Assembly: GCF_005222485.1 (NCBI RefSeq)
Contig: NZ_CP029078.1
Location: 8,309,501-8,373,500, forward strand
Direction of reading: 5' to 3'
Length of the DNA stretch: 64,000 bases
Source of the DNA: Streptomyces griseoviridis
GTDB taxonomy: Bacteria; Actinomycetota; Actinomycetes; Streptomycetales; Streptomycetaceae
A model generated the notes under the pieces. It ran no database searches and had not been told where the DNA came from. It was given only the letters and a program-made list of their open reading frames with translations. The translations under genes and the position numbers were made by a program. The number at the start of each line of letters is the position of its first letter. Position 1 is the stretch's first letter. Positions 18,055 through 26,339 of the stretch are shown piece after piece.

Positions 18055-18683
18055 TGGCCCCGCGCATCGAACGCCTCGTCACCTCAGGGCAGTTCAGCCT
18101 CGACGGCGGCACCTGGGACGTCGACAACAACGTCTGGATCGTCGGCGACGACCACGAGGCCGTCGTCATCGACGCCGCCCATGACGCCGACGCCATCGCC
18201 GCGGCCGTCGGCGACCGGCGCCTGGTCGCCATCGTGTGCACCCACGCCCACAACGACCACATCGACGCGGCGCCCGCCCTCGCCGACCGCACCGGCGCCA
18301 CGATCTGGCTGCACCCCGACGACCTGCCGCTGTGGAAGCAGACCCACCCCGACCGCGACCCCGACGCCCACCTCGTCGACGGCCAGGTCATCGAGGTGGC
18401 GGGCGCCGACCTCCAGGTGCTGCACACCCCCGGGCACGCGCCCGGCGCGGTCTGCCTCCACGACCCCGGGCTCGGCGCCGTCTTCACCGGCGACACCCTC
18501 TTCCAGGGCGGCCCCGGCGCCACCGGCCGCTCCTACTCGGACTTCCCGACCATCATCGACTCGATCCGCGACCGGCTGCTCGGCCTGCCGCCCGGGACGA
18601 AGGTCCTCACCGGCCACGGCGACCCCACCACCATCGGCGCCGAGGCCCCGCACCTCCAGGAGTGGATCGCCCGCGGCCACTGA
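18054..18683 (+). CDS. MBL-fold metallo-hydrolase paired with the mycothiol dehydrogenase
   Basis: The 209-residue protein carries the metallo-beta-lactamase metal motif THAHNDH (63-69), a TPGHAPG His near residue 125, the bridging Asp in FTGDTLF and a final His in LTGHGDPT. This is the glyoxalase-II-like layout. Start and stop overlap with the dehydrogenase. The pair is common in actinomycetes, and the hydrolase is thought to split the mycothiol thioester formed from formaldehyde to give formate and free mycothiol; the exact substrate is inferred. A 9-bp hairpin follows. Confidence 0.92.
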   Translation: MAPRIERLVTSGQFSLDGGTWDVDNNVWIVGDDHEAVVIDAAHDADAIAAAVGDRRLVAIVCTHAHNDHIDAAPALADRTGATIWLHPDDLPLWKQTHPDRDPDAHLVDGQVIEVAGADLQVLHTPGHAPGAVCLHDPGLGAVFTGDTLFQGGPGATGRSYSDFPTIIDSIRDRLLGLPPGTKVLTGHGDPTTIGAEAPHLQEWIARGH

Positions 18684-18708
18684 CCCCACCGGGGCCGCCG
18701 GAAAACCC

Positions 18709-18730
18709 GGTGTCCCGCGCCCGGGACACC
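18709..18730 (+). terminator. stem-loop after the metallo-hydrolase
   Basis: GGTGTCCCG (18709-18717) and CGGGACACC (18722-18730) form a perfect 9-bp stem with a four-base loop, ending just before the -10 box of the next gene. Confidence 0.65.
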
Positions 18731-18732
18731 GC

Positions 18733-18738
18733 TACCCT
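18733..18738 (+). promoter_or_regulatory. -10 box TACCCT of an apparently leaderless gene
   Basis: TACCCT ends 8 bases before the ATG of the DUF4180 gene, so transcription should start at or next to the start codon. No ribosome binding site is present between them. Confidence 0.5.
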
Positions 18739-18746
18739 CACCGATC

Positions 18747-19121
18747 ATGACCACCGACACGCTCGTGACCCTCCATGACGTCCCCGCCCTGCGCTGCGCC
18801 CCCGAAGGACCGGCGCTCGACGGCGAACAGGCCGCCCTCGACCTGATCGGGGACGCCATGGGGCAGGGCGCGGAGCTGGTCGTGGTGCCCGCCGAGCGGG
18901 TCGCCGAGGCGTTCTTCCGGCTCAGGACGGGCGTCGCGGGCGCGGTCGTGCAGAAGTTCGTCACCTACCGGGTGCGCCTGGTGGTGCTCGGCGACCTCTC
19001 CCGCCACCTCGCCGACAGCTCCGCGCTGCGCGACTTCGTCCACGAGACCAACCAGGGCGACCGCATCTGGTTCCTCCCCGACGACGCCGCGCTGGCCGAG
19101 CGGCTCGCCGCGCGGCCGTGA
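18747..19121 (+). CDS. DUF4180 family protein
   Basis: The 124-residue protein matches the DUF4180 pattern: a Leu/Asp-rich N-terminal strand, AEAFFRLRTGVAGAVVQKFVTYRVRLVVLGD near 53-83, SALRDFVHETNQGDRIWFLPD near 94-114. No biochemical role is established for the family. It is cytoplasmic by composition. The ATG has no RBS but sits 8 bases after a TACCCT box, so it is probably translated from a leaderless transcript. It is flanked by a terminator upstream and a separately transcribed SDR gene downstream. Confidence 0.85.
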   Translation: MTTDTLVTLHDVPALRCAPEGPALDGEQAALDLIGDAMGQGAELVVVPAERVAEAFFRLRTGVAGAVVQKFVTYRVRLVVLGDLSRHLADSSALRDFVHETNQGDRIWFLPDDAALAERLAARP

Positions 19122-19180
19122 AGGACCGCGCGTTCCCCGCCGTCCGCGCCCGCCCCCTGCCCCGCTGATCGTCGGCGCAG

Positions 19181-19186
19181 TAGGTT
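19181..19186 (+). promoter_or_regulatory. -10 box TAGGTT, leaderless SDR transcript
   Basis: TAGGTT ends 7 bases before the ATG at 19194, with no ribosome binding site between, the same arrangement as upstream of the DUF4180 gene. Confidence 0.5.
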
Positions 19187-19193
19187 GCCGCCC

Positions 19194-19988
19194 ATGACCG
19201 ACACACAGCGCTTCGCGGGATACGGGGTTCTCGTCACCGGAGGGGCCCGCGGCATCGGGGCCGCGGTCGCCCGCAGGCTCGCGGGGGAGGGGGCCGGGGT
19301 GCTGCTGGCCGACGCCGACGGACCCGAGGCCGAGCGGACCGCGCGGCGACTGCGCGCCGAGGGCCTCACCGCCGGGGCGACGGCGTGCGACGTGGGGGAC
19401 CGGGCGGCCGTCGAGGCGGCCGTCGCGCACGCCCTCGACACCTTCGGCCGCCTCGACGTCCTCGTCAACTGCGCCGCCCACTGCAGCCCCGACACCCCGC
19501 TGTTCGAGGACGAGCCGGACGACGCCTGGGACCTCGACCTCGACATCACCCTGACCGGCGCCTACCGCTGCTGCCGCGCCGCCCTCCCGCACCTGGCCGC
19601 CTCGGGACGCGGCGCCGTCGTCACCATCGGCTCCGTCAACGGCCTCCAGGACTTCGGCAACCACGCCTACAGCGCCGCCAAGGCCGGCCTCGGCTCCCTC
19701 ACCCGCACCCTCGCGGGACACGCGGCGGCGCGCGGGGTCCGCGTCAACCTCGTCCTGCCCGGCACGGTCCGCACCTCCGCGTGGCAGGGACGCGAGGACC
19801 GGCTCGCCGCGGTCGAGGGCCTCTACCCGCTCGGCCGGATCGGCGAGCCCGAGGACATCGCCGCCGCCGTGGCGTTCCTCGCCTCCCGCGACGCCGCCTG
19901 GATCACCGGCACCTCCCTCACCGTCGACGGCGGCCTGACCGCCGTCAACACCGGCTTCCTGTCGGCGATCGAGCGGGCGGGCGGCTGA
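19194..19988 (+). CDS. SDR-family oxidoreductase
   Basis: This 264-residue classical short-chain dehydrogenase has TGGARGIG at 15-22 as the NAD(P)-binding loop, an acidic residue after the second strand (LLADAD) favouring NAD, NCAA near 89, the catalytic Ser in TIGSVNG near 142 and YSAAK near 158-162. A DGG near the C-terminus is also typical. The ATG at 19194 is preferred over a TTG nine bases upstream because the -10 box overlaps the latter. It stands alone; the substrate cannot be deduced. Confidence 0.9.
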   Translation: MTDTQRFAGYGVLVTGGARGIGAAVARRLAGEGAGVLLADADGPEAERTARRLRAEGLTAGATACDVGDRAAVEAAVAHALDTFGRLDVLVNCAAHCSPDTPLFEDEPDDAWDLDLDITLTGAYRCCRAALPHLAASGRGAVVTIGSVNGLQDFGNHAYSAAKAGLGSLTRTLAGHAAARGVRVNLVLPGTVRTSAWQGREDRLAAVEGLYPLGRIGEPEDIAAAVAFLASRDAAWITGTSLTVDGGLTAVNTGFLSAIERAGG

Positions 19989-20022
19989 CGGCGGCGGACC
20001 GGTCCCGTGCGACGCGGCCGGG

Positions 20023-21204
20023 TCAGCCGGCGGACGGCAGGTCGGGGAGGGCCGCGACCTTCTCGGCGTGGTCGGCCGCGAGGCGCACGAGAGCCTCGTA
20101 CTCGGCCCGGGTGAGGGCGACATCGGACGTGTGGATCGCACCGTGGTACTGGCCGCTGGTCGCCCCGGCGGGAACCGGGGGGCCGGTGGCGGTGCACGCC
20201 AGATCGACCGAGCTGCCCGGTTTGACCAGTACGGCGCCCGAGCAGTTGCGGCCGACCTTCACCGTCTTCCCGTCCCGCTCGATCACCCACGCGTAGTTCA
20301 CCTGGACGTCCTTGGACGCCTGCGGCGCGGCGGAGGAGCCGAGGTAGGTGACGGTCGTCCGGGAGCGGAAGGTGCAGGCTGTCGGAGCGCACTTCCCCTT
20401 GTAGTCGTGGAGGATCTGGGTGGTCACGTCGATCTGGTCGTTGACCGCGTCCCGCGTCATGGGCACCTTCGACCGGAAGTCGTCGGAGAACCGCTTGATC
20501 TCCTGCCGTGACATCGACGCGAGGTCGAGCACGGGCGAGCCGCCGGGAAAGGTGACCCGGTCGACGAACCTGGCGCCGCCCTTCAGCCGTTCGCCCAGGC
20601 AGACGGTCCAGCCGCCGGCATGGACCGGGGTGCAGGTGCGACCGCCCGCGGTGACGGGGTCAGCCGCGGTGATCTTCTTGTCCGGGACGTCCTCGAAGCG
20701 CAGCGTCTTCGCCAGCGCCGGGGGCGCCAGAGCGGTGGCGGGGTCCTCGCTGAAGAAGACGCCGGGTGCCACCAGGCGCGGGCCCTCCGCGAGCACCTCG
20801 GACTTCTCGCCCATGCCGAACGACCGCCACGCCGCGGCCTTTCCGCGCAGGAACGACTTGCCGTCGGCCGCCACGTAGTCGAGTGCGGGACCGTCCGGGC
20901 TCGCCAGGGTGCCGAGCGCGTCGCCGGGGTTGTCCACGACCAGGTCGAGGCGGGTGTCCGCCTGCCCCTTGACCCTCATGGCGCCCGTGTAGTGGAGCGC
21001 GGGCGCACCGCGGAGCAGGGCCGCCGAGCGGTCGAGTTCGTCCCGCAGGGACGATCCGGAGCCGTCCGTGTTCCCGCGGCCGGGTCCGAGGAGCCACACG
21101 GACACACCGGCGACGACGACGAGGACGAGGGCGAGCAGCGCGATGAGCGGGCCGCGCCGCCGTGCTTTCTTCGGCGGGACGGAGCCCGCGGTCTCCTCGG
21201 TCAT
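20023..21204 (-). CDS. single-pass membrane protein with large extracytoplasmic domain
   Basis: The 393-residue protein has a short basic cytoplasmic N-terminus (PKKARRRG), one membrane helix at about 19-40 and a roughly 350-residue exported domain. The first part (about 55-250, LHYTGAMRVKGQADTRLDLVVD) resembles LppX/LprG-like or outer-surface lipid-binding folds that are often seen in actinomycete lipoproteins; this resemblance is only a pattern impression. A later segment has paired cysteines (GKCAPTACTF, CSGAVLV, DLACTA). It follows the MmpS-like lipoprotein by 6 bases, so they form an operon. Function unknown. Confidence 0.8.
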   Translation of the reverse strand: MTEETAGSVPPKKARRRGPLIALLALVLVVVAGVSVWLLGPGRGNTDGSGSSLRDELDRSAALLRGAPALHYTGAMRVKGQADTRLDLVVDNPGDALGTLASPDGPALDYVAADGKSFLRGKAAAWRSFGMGEKSEVLAEGPRLVAPGVFFSEDPATALAPPALAKTLRFEDVPDKKITAADPVTAGGRTCTPVHAGGWTVCLGERLKGGARFVDRVTFPGGSPVLDLASMSRQEIKRFSDDFRSKVPMTRDAVNDQIDVTTQILHDYKGKCAPTACTFRSRTTVTYLGSSAAPQASKDVQVNYAWVIERDGKTVKVGRNCSGAVLVKPGSSVDLACTATGPPVPAGATSGQYHGAIHTSDVALTRAEYEALVRLAADHAEKVAALPDLPSAG

Positions 21205-21210
21205 GGCCCC

Positions 21211-21765
21211 TCACTTCGTCTTGTCGCCGCGCGGAGTGAGACAGGTGACGGGAATGATCACGGGATATGTGTACGACTCCGCGGCCACCACCTTGCCGTC
21301 GATGGTGATGCGGCACGTGGTGATGCCCTTGCCCTCGATGTCGGCCGCGTCGGGAATGGTGCCGGTCGCGCAGGAGTCACCCCCGGTCGCCCGTCCGATG
21401 CAGCCGGTTCCGTTGGCCGAGAGATGGATCCACGGGTCCTTGCCGTTCACGGTGAGCGTGACCTTCCACGGTGACGCCGCGGACAGGTCCCCCTTGCCCT
21501 TCTCGCCGATGGTGGTCATGCCCTTCGGTCCGGTGGCCGTACCGAAGTAGTTGATCGCTATCGGCCGGCCGTAGTCGGAGGTGGCCTCCAGGACGACGGT
21601 GTGGTGTTCGGTCGGCTTCTTGTCCCCGGTGCCGGCGCTCTTGTCGCCGCTCCCGCAGGATGTCAGCGCGAGCGTCCCGGCCAGCACGGCTGCGGTGACG
21701 GGTGCGGCGACTGTGCCTGATCGTCGCCAACTCCCCCGCGCGGTATGCACTTTGGCGTTCCCCAT
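21211..21765 (-). CDS. lipoprotein, MmpS-like
   Basis: The 184-residue protein has a lipoprotein signal peptide ending in the lipobox LALTSC, with the acylated Cys near residue 36. The mature domain (HHTVVLEATSDYGRPIAINYFG, then SPWKVTLTVNG and GTTTCRITIDGKVV-like strands) resembles MmpS-type transport accessory beta-sandwich domains. I chose the ATG at 21765 because it starts the signal peptide and follows a TACCTT -10 box by 6 bases, suggesting a leaderless mRNA. The membrane protein gene follows 6 bases after its stop, and the two probably act together at the cell surface. Confidence 0.82.
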   Translation of the reverse strand: MGNAKVHTARGSWRRSGTVAAPVTAAVLAGTLALTSCGSGDKSAGTGDKKPTEHHTVVLEATSDYGRPIAINYFGTATGPKGMTTIGEKGKGDLSAASPWKVTLTVNGKDPWIHLSANGTGCIGRATGGDSCATGTIPDAADIEGKGITTCRITIDGKVVAAESYTYPVIIPVTCLTPRGDKTK

Positions 21766-21771
21766 GCACCG

Positions 21772-21777
21772 AAGGTA
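21772..21777 (-). promoter_or_regulatory. -10 box TACCTT for the lipoprotein operon
   Basis: On the minus strand TACCTT ends 6 bases before the lipoprotein ATG; no ribosome binding site is visible, consistent with a leaderless transcript. Confidence 0.4.
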
Positions 21778-21851
21778 GCGGGCATCTCTACCGGACTGCC
21801 ATGTGCCTGCCATATCACTTCATGGTCGACCGCAGAATGTTCACGGGTCCT

Positions 21852-24761
21852 TTACGCGGGTTTCTGCCGGATCGCGCCCGTCTCGGCGAGCCAGTAGATC
21901 ATCGCGTCCGTCGCGTCGACGGCGTTCTGCCGGGCGGTCGTCGCGGCCTCGGCGGTGCCGGCTCCCGGCCGCTTCGTCAGCTCACGGCAGGCCGCGGCGA
22001 ACTCCCGCTGGCGGGTCAGCAGGTCCGACCACATCCGCTGACCCGTCGGCTCGGGCACCGTGAAGTACCCGCGGGCGCTCCTCGTCACCCGGTCGAGGGT
22101 GGCGCACCGGGTGCTCAACCTGCCCATGGCCGTGGCGAATCCGGCTTCGGAGGTGGAGTTCCCCACGGCCTTCGAGGCGGCGGTGTAGCCGCGCTGAGCC
22201 GACATGAACGCGTTGAGATGGTCGAGCCCCCCGACCGCCGCCCACGCCTGGCCCTCCAGCCGGACCAGCGCCGCCGAAGGGGCGGGAGTCGACTGGTCCA
22301 GCATCAGCTCCGGTGACCGGGACGGGCGGGCGGCCGAGCCGGACGCCTGGACGGCGAAGACCGTCGTGCCGATCCCGGCCGCCACGACCACGACGGCCGC
22401 CACCCGGACACCCCGTTCCCAGACTCGCCGACGCGACCGCCGGGGACGGACCCGCGCCGCGGACCGCCGCCGCCCCAGCACCCCGGCCCCGCCGCCCACG
22501 AAGGCGGCCGCCCCCGCCAGCAGCGTCCCCAGGCTCCCCGTGTACGCCAGCTCGATCCGCAGCAGCCGGCCCGCCGCCCACGGGTGCCAACCGCACCCGC
22601 CCGCCACCGTGTCGAGCGGTCCCAGACAGCCGTCCGCGGCCATCAGCAGCCAGTTGCCGCCCGCGCCCAGCAGCGCCGCGCACCCCGCCGCGACCAGCCC
22701 GGCCGGCAGCCGGCCGGTGTCCGTCACCGCGGCGACGACGGCGGCCGTCAGGGCCATCGCGCAGCAGATCACCAGCACAGGCCCCATCAGCTGCGTGAGC
22801 TGGAACGGGCCCGTCGTCCCCACGGCAGCCGGACCGGGTCGGTGCAGGCGGGACCGGGCCAGAGCGAGACCGGCCCAGCAGACGAGGCCACCGGCGAGAC
22901 CGGCGGCGAGCAGCCGCCCCAGACCCGGGCGGTTCCCGGCGTCGCCGACCTGGACCGACGGCCCCGCCGTCTGCGACAGCGCTCCGGTCAGCCACTTCGG
23001 GGGGCCCGACGACGGACGGAGCGCCGGGGCGAGCAGCGCGAGCAGCGGCACCAGCCACAGCAGCACCCCGGCCCACCAGAAGCTCTCCACCGACGCGTCG
23101 GTGCCGGGAAGGACACCCACCACCGCGACGACCTCGAGCAGCGGGCCGATGTGCGCGGGCGGCAGCCCCGGCAGCCCGTACGAGCCGAGCAGCCCGGCCG
23201 TCGTGTACGGCCACCCGTCGGTGAGGACCTGGCCGTCGCCGTACCACCACCACAGGACGGAGGCGAGCGCGAGCGCGGGCGCCGCGAGGCCCAGCAGCAT
23301 CGCGGGGCCCAGGGAGCGGCCGCGCCATGACCCCAGCCACCAGGCGGCGTTCTGCGCGGTCCACGCCATCACCAGGACCAGCGCCGCCACCAGGATCAGC
23401 AGCGCCTCGGGATGCGGCGGCAGCCAGTGGTTGTAGGCCGCTCCCGGACCCGCCAACTCGCCCACGACCAGCCCGGCGCCCAGCCACAGGCCGACGGGCG
23501 CACCGGACGGCACCGGCCGCCCGGTGAGGCGCGCGTACAGCACCGCGCGCCACAGCGCGACGCCCCCGACGCCCACGACGAGCCCCGCGACGAGCACCGC
23601 CCGCACCGGAACGGACGCGTCCGGCAGGCTCCCGAGGTGCCAGACGAGGACGTCGGCGGCGAGCCCGGTGAGGAACAGCGGCAGGCGCTCCAGCGCGAAC
23701 AGCGCCCTCGGGTCGGTCAGCGACGCCCGGCGCAGCGCCCAGGACGGATGGCTGCGCCACAGCTCGGCGAACCCGGTGAGCGGGCGCGGCCCCGCCCAGG
23801 GGGGCTGCCGGGCGTACGCCTCCCACAGCTCCCGGCTCGCGCCCCAACGCACCGCCATGAGGTCGGCGTAGATCTCACGGTGGCGCAGGATGCCGGCGCG
23901 CGTGAGGTGGACCGCCAGCACGATGGCGCAGCCGAGGACCAGTTCGTGCGTGTTGAACGGCGCGAACTGCCCCCGCACGCCCGGGGTTCCGGCGACGAGG
24001 AGGATGTCCACGCCCACCGCGGCCCACGGGAGCAGGACGAGGACGAGGAACACCCGCCACAGCGCGACGGTCGCGTAGGTGACAGGGGTGTCCCCGGCCC
24101 GCAGGTGCGCGAGTTCGTGGAGCACCACGGCACGGAACTGCTCACGGTGCGTGTCGCAGGTCGCGACCAGACCGCCGTCGAGGCGGATCGTGGGACCGCG
24201 CCGCCGGCCGAACGCGATGGCGCTCACCGTCGGCGCCGCCGGGTCGACGACGAACCGGGGCGGCCGGGTGACTCCCGCGACGGTCACGAGGTCGTCGAGC
24301 AGGGGCCGCAGCCCGCCGTGCACGTCCATCGCGTCCAGGGGCGCGACCCTGGAGCGCCGCGTCCGCCAGACCGGCAGCAGCCAGTACACGGCGACGGCCA
24401 CCGCGACGGCCCCCGCGCCCACCGCGAGCGACACCCCGTCGAAATCCTGCTGGTACCGAGCCGTGCACGCCTTGAACGCCGCCGCGTTCCTGGTGAACTG
24501 GACGTAGCTCGCGTTCAGCGGCCCGCCGGTGTCGATGCCCGCCGCCAGCCAGCACCCCGCCTCCTTGTCGGCGAGCTGGGGCGAGGCGAGCAGATGCCGG
24601 ACGACCCGGGGCACCATGGTGGCGCCCGCGGCCGCCAGCAGCAGCAGGAGCAGGACGAACCGCAGGGTGGTACCGGCCGCGAGAACCCGCTCGTCGATCC
24701 CGGCGGGGGCGGGCCGCCGCTTCGCACCGGACACCGTGGCGGCGGGGGAGCGGGGCATCAC
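21852..24761 (-). CDS. very large polytopic M48-family membrane metalloprotease
   Basis: At 969 residues this is about three times a usual HtpX. An N-terminal helix (33-50), a loop and a second helix (about 111-130) precede the protease domain. This has the zinc motif HELAH at 215-219 and a third ligand Glu296 in HREIYADLMAVRWG, as in M48 peptidases. Roughly ten more membrane segments follow (about 350-780), then an Arg-rich stretch, a last helix and an exported C-terminal domain of about 180 residues with two cysteines (ATLDRVTR region). It starts at a GTG overlapping the upstream stop; an ATG one codon later is equally possible. I infer a membrane quality-control or signalling protease; the large C-terminal membrane part is unassigned. 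Confidence 0.85.
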   Translation of the reverse strand: MMPRSPAATVSGAKRRPAPAGIDERVLAAGTTLRFVLLLLLLAAAGATMVPRVVRHLLASPQLADKEAGCWLAAGIDTGGPLNASYVQFTRNAAAFKACTARYQQDFDGVSLAVGAGAVAVAVAVYWLLPVWRTRRSRVAPLDAMDVHGGLRPLLDDLVTVAGVTRPPRFVVDPAAPTVSAIAFGRRRGPTIRLDGGLVATCDTHREQFRAVVLHELAHLRAGDTPVTYATVALWRVFLVLVLLPWAAVGVDILLVAGTPGVRGQFAPFNTHELVLGCAIVLAVHLTRAGILRHREIYADLMAVRWGASRELWEAYARQPPWAGPRPLTGFAELWRSHPSWALRRASLTDPRALFALERLPLFLTGLAADVLVWHLGSLPDASVPVRAVLVAGLVVGVGGVALWRAVLYARLTGRPVPSGAPVGLWLGAGLVVGELAGPGAAYNHWLPPHPEALLILVAALVLVMAWTAQNAAWWLGSWRGRSLGPAMLLGLAAPALALASVLWWWYGDGQVLTDGWPYTTAGLLGSYGLPGLPPAHIGPLLEVVAVVGVLPGTDASVESFWWAGVLLWLVPLLALLAPALRPSSGPPKWLTGALSQTAGPSVQVGDAGNRPGLGRLLAAGLAGGLVCWAGLALARSRLHRPGPAAVGTTGPFQLTQLMGPVLVICCAMALTAAVVAAVTDTGRLPAGLVAAGCAALLGAGGNWLLMAADGCLGPLDTVAGGCGWHPWAAGRLLRIELAYTGSLGTLLAGAAAFVGGGAGVLGRRRSAARVRPRRSRRRVWERGVRVAAVVVVAAGIGTTVFAVQASGSAARPSRSPELMLDQSTPAPSAALVRLEGQAWAAVGGLDHLNAFMSAQRGYTAASKAVGNSTSEAGFATAMGRLSTRCATLDRVTRSARGYFTVPEPTGQRMWSDLLTRQREFAAACRELTKRPGAGTAEAATTARQNAVDATDAMIYWLAETGAIRQKPA

Positions 24762-25330
24762 GCGGGACCGGTGGTGGGGCCCGCCGGGGGTTCGGTGGAG
24801 TCGTCGGGACCGGCCGGGCCGCCGCGACCGCCGCTCTCCGGTCCCGCCAGCGCCAGCCTGGCCACCACCGCGTCGGCGACGGCCCGAGCGCGCTCCTCGT
24901 CCAGGTGCAGCTCCGCGGCCACCTCCAGCACCAACTGCCGCACCATGGCCAGCTGTTCACGGCTGAGCGGCGGAACCGTGACGGTCTCGGGCGGCCTGCG
25001 CGACAGTCTGCGCAGCGCGTTTCTCGCCCTGCCCGCGGCGCCGTCGAGCGCGGCACCCACGACCCGCTGCGCCGTCTGGTTCACCGCAAGCCAGACCACC
25101 GGCGTCACCAGCGCGGCGACCTCGCCCAGCCCGAACCCCAGGGGTTCGTGGCGCCGGCCGCGGCCACTGAGCCTTCGCACCACCGTCGCGTCGTCGAACC
25201 GGAGCAGGCCCGCCACCAACGGCTGTTCCTCCGGGGCCACTTCGGCGACCACGTCGCGCACCACATCACGGACGCGGTGCCCGCCCGCCCCCGGTACCGG
25301 ACCGTCCGACCGAGCCGCCGCAGAACCCAT
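24758..25330 (-). CDS. conserved hypothetical protein coupled to the M48 protease
   Basis: The 190-residue product has helical segments with HRVRDVVRDVVAEVAPEEQPLVAGLL near 18-43, one weakly hydrophobic stretch (LVTPVVWLAVNQTAQRVVGAAL, about 74-95), an Arg-rich linker and an acidic helix (EELHLDEERARAVADAVVARLAL-like) before a Gly/Pro-rich tail. It is probably cytoplasmic or peripheral. Its stop overlaps the protease start, so stoichiometric co-production is expected; it may be a regulator or substrate adaptor for the protease. The ATG has GGGGGTG upstream. No family recognised. Confidence 0.75.
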   Translation of the reverse strand: MGSAAARSDGPVPGAGGHRVRDVVRDVVAEVAPEEQPLVAGLLRFDDATVVRRLSGRGRRHEPLGFGLGEVAALVTPVVWLAVNQTAQRVVGAALDGAAGRARNALRRLSRRPPETVTVPPLSREQLAMVRQLVLEVAAELHLDEERARAVADAVVARLALAGPESGGRGGPAGPDDSTEPPAGPTTGPA

Positions 25331-25610
25331 GTCACCCCCGTGATCATGTCCGGTGCGCGAAGGCCGACCGGCGCACCGCCTCCCACCCTGGCCGAACCCT
25401 GCCCCGGCGGCAAGACCGTCCGCGGCCCGGGACGGCTGGATCGGTCCGCGTGGTCATGACCCCCACCGGGCACACGGTAATGTCACCATTTGGTCGCAGC
25501 GCGCCCCGGCCCACAACCGAACACGTCGTACACCGGTCCTGTGAGTGGGGCTCGCCGACCAGCGAGACCAGCGACCACGAAGCACCACTCCACGCGAAAG
25601 GCGGGACGGC

Positions 25611-26309
25611 ATGGGGGACATACGCAGACGGGGAGCCGTCGTCCTGGGGCTCACCGCACTGGTGGCACCGATCGGCCTCGCGCTCGGCACCGCGCCGGCG
25701 CAGGCCGCGACCGGCTGCACCACCCAGGCGGGGCCCTACCAGAAGAAGGTCGAGAAGTTCCTCGGCCGCCCGGTCGACGGCAAGCAGTCGAGCACCGACT
25801 GCAAGGCCATCAGGGCCTTCCAGACCAAGCACGGCATCACCCCGAACCAGGGCTACGCGGGTCCGGTCACCTGGGGCGTGATGGATCTGATGACCAAGCA
25901 GAAGGCCGTGGGCAACACGCCCAACAAGGCCGGTACCTGCCCCGTCAACAAGGGCCGGATCGCCTGCGTGAACCTCACGCTCCAGCTCAGCTGGGTGCAG
26001 GACGGCAAGAAGCTCGTCTACGGTCCCGTCCCGGTCCGCACCGGCCGCGACGGCTACGAGACCCGCACCGGGCTGAAGAAGGTCTACTGGCGTGACATCG
26101 ACCACGTCTCGTCCCTCTACGACGTGCCCATGCCCTACAGCCAGTTCTTCGACGGCGGCCAGGCCTTCCACTCGGTCGGCCTCAGCATGTGGAACCCGCC
26201 CGGCTCGCACGGCTGCGTCAACATGACGCCCACCGTCGCCAAGAAGTACTGGTCGCTGCTGAAGAACGGCGACGACGTCTTCGTCTACGGCCGCAAGCCG
26301 GGCACCTGA
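25611..26309 (+). CDS. secreted L,D-transpeptidase with peptidoglycan-binding domain
   Basis: The 232-residue protein has a signal peptide (1-33, cleavage after AQA), a PG_binding_1-like domain (about 40-100, CKAIRAFQTKHGITPNQGYAG) and a YkuD catalytic domain with the signature HSVGLSMWNPPGSHGC: His187 and catalytic Cys202. Such enzymes cross-link peptidoglycan stem peptides 3-to-3 or attach proteins. The ATG at 25611 begins the signal peptide and has GGCGGGAC upstream; an extension to 25545 lacks sense. The 280-base gap upstream, divergent from the protease operon, shows no repeat I could name. A small CCGGGC/GCCCGG palindrome at 26315-26326 follows the stop. Confidence 0.93.
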   Translation: MGDIRRRGAVVLGLTALVAPIGLALGTAPAQAATGCTTQAGPYQKKVEKFLGRPVDGKQSSTDCKAIRAFQTKHGITPNQGYAGPVTWGVMDLMTKQKAVGNTPNKAGTCPVNKGRIACVNLTLQLSWVQDGKKLVYGPVPVRTGRDGYETRTGLKKVYWRDIDHVSSLYDVPMPYSQFFDGGQAFHSVGLSMWNPPGSHGCVNMTPTVAKKYWSLLKNGDDVFVYGRKPGT

Positions 26310-26339
26310 TCCCACCGGGCGCCCGGCCCGCGGACGCCG

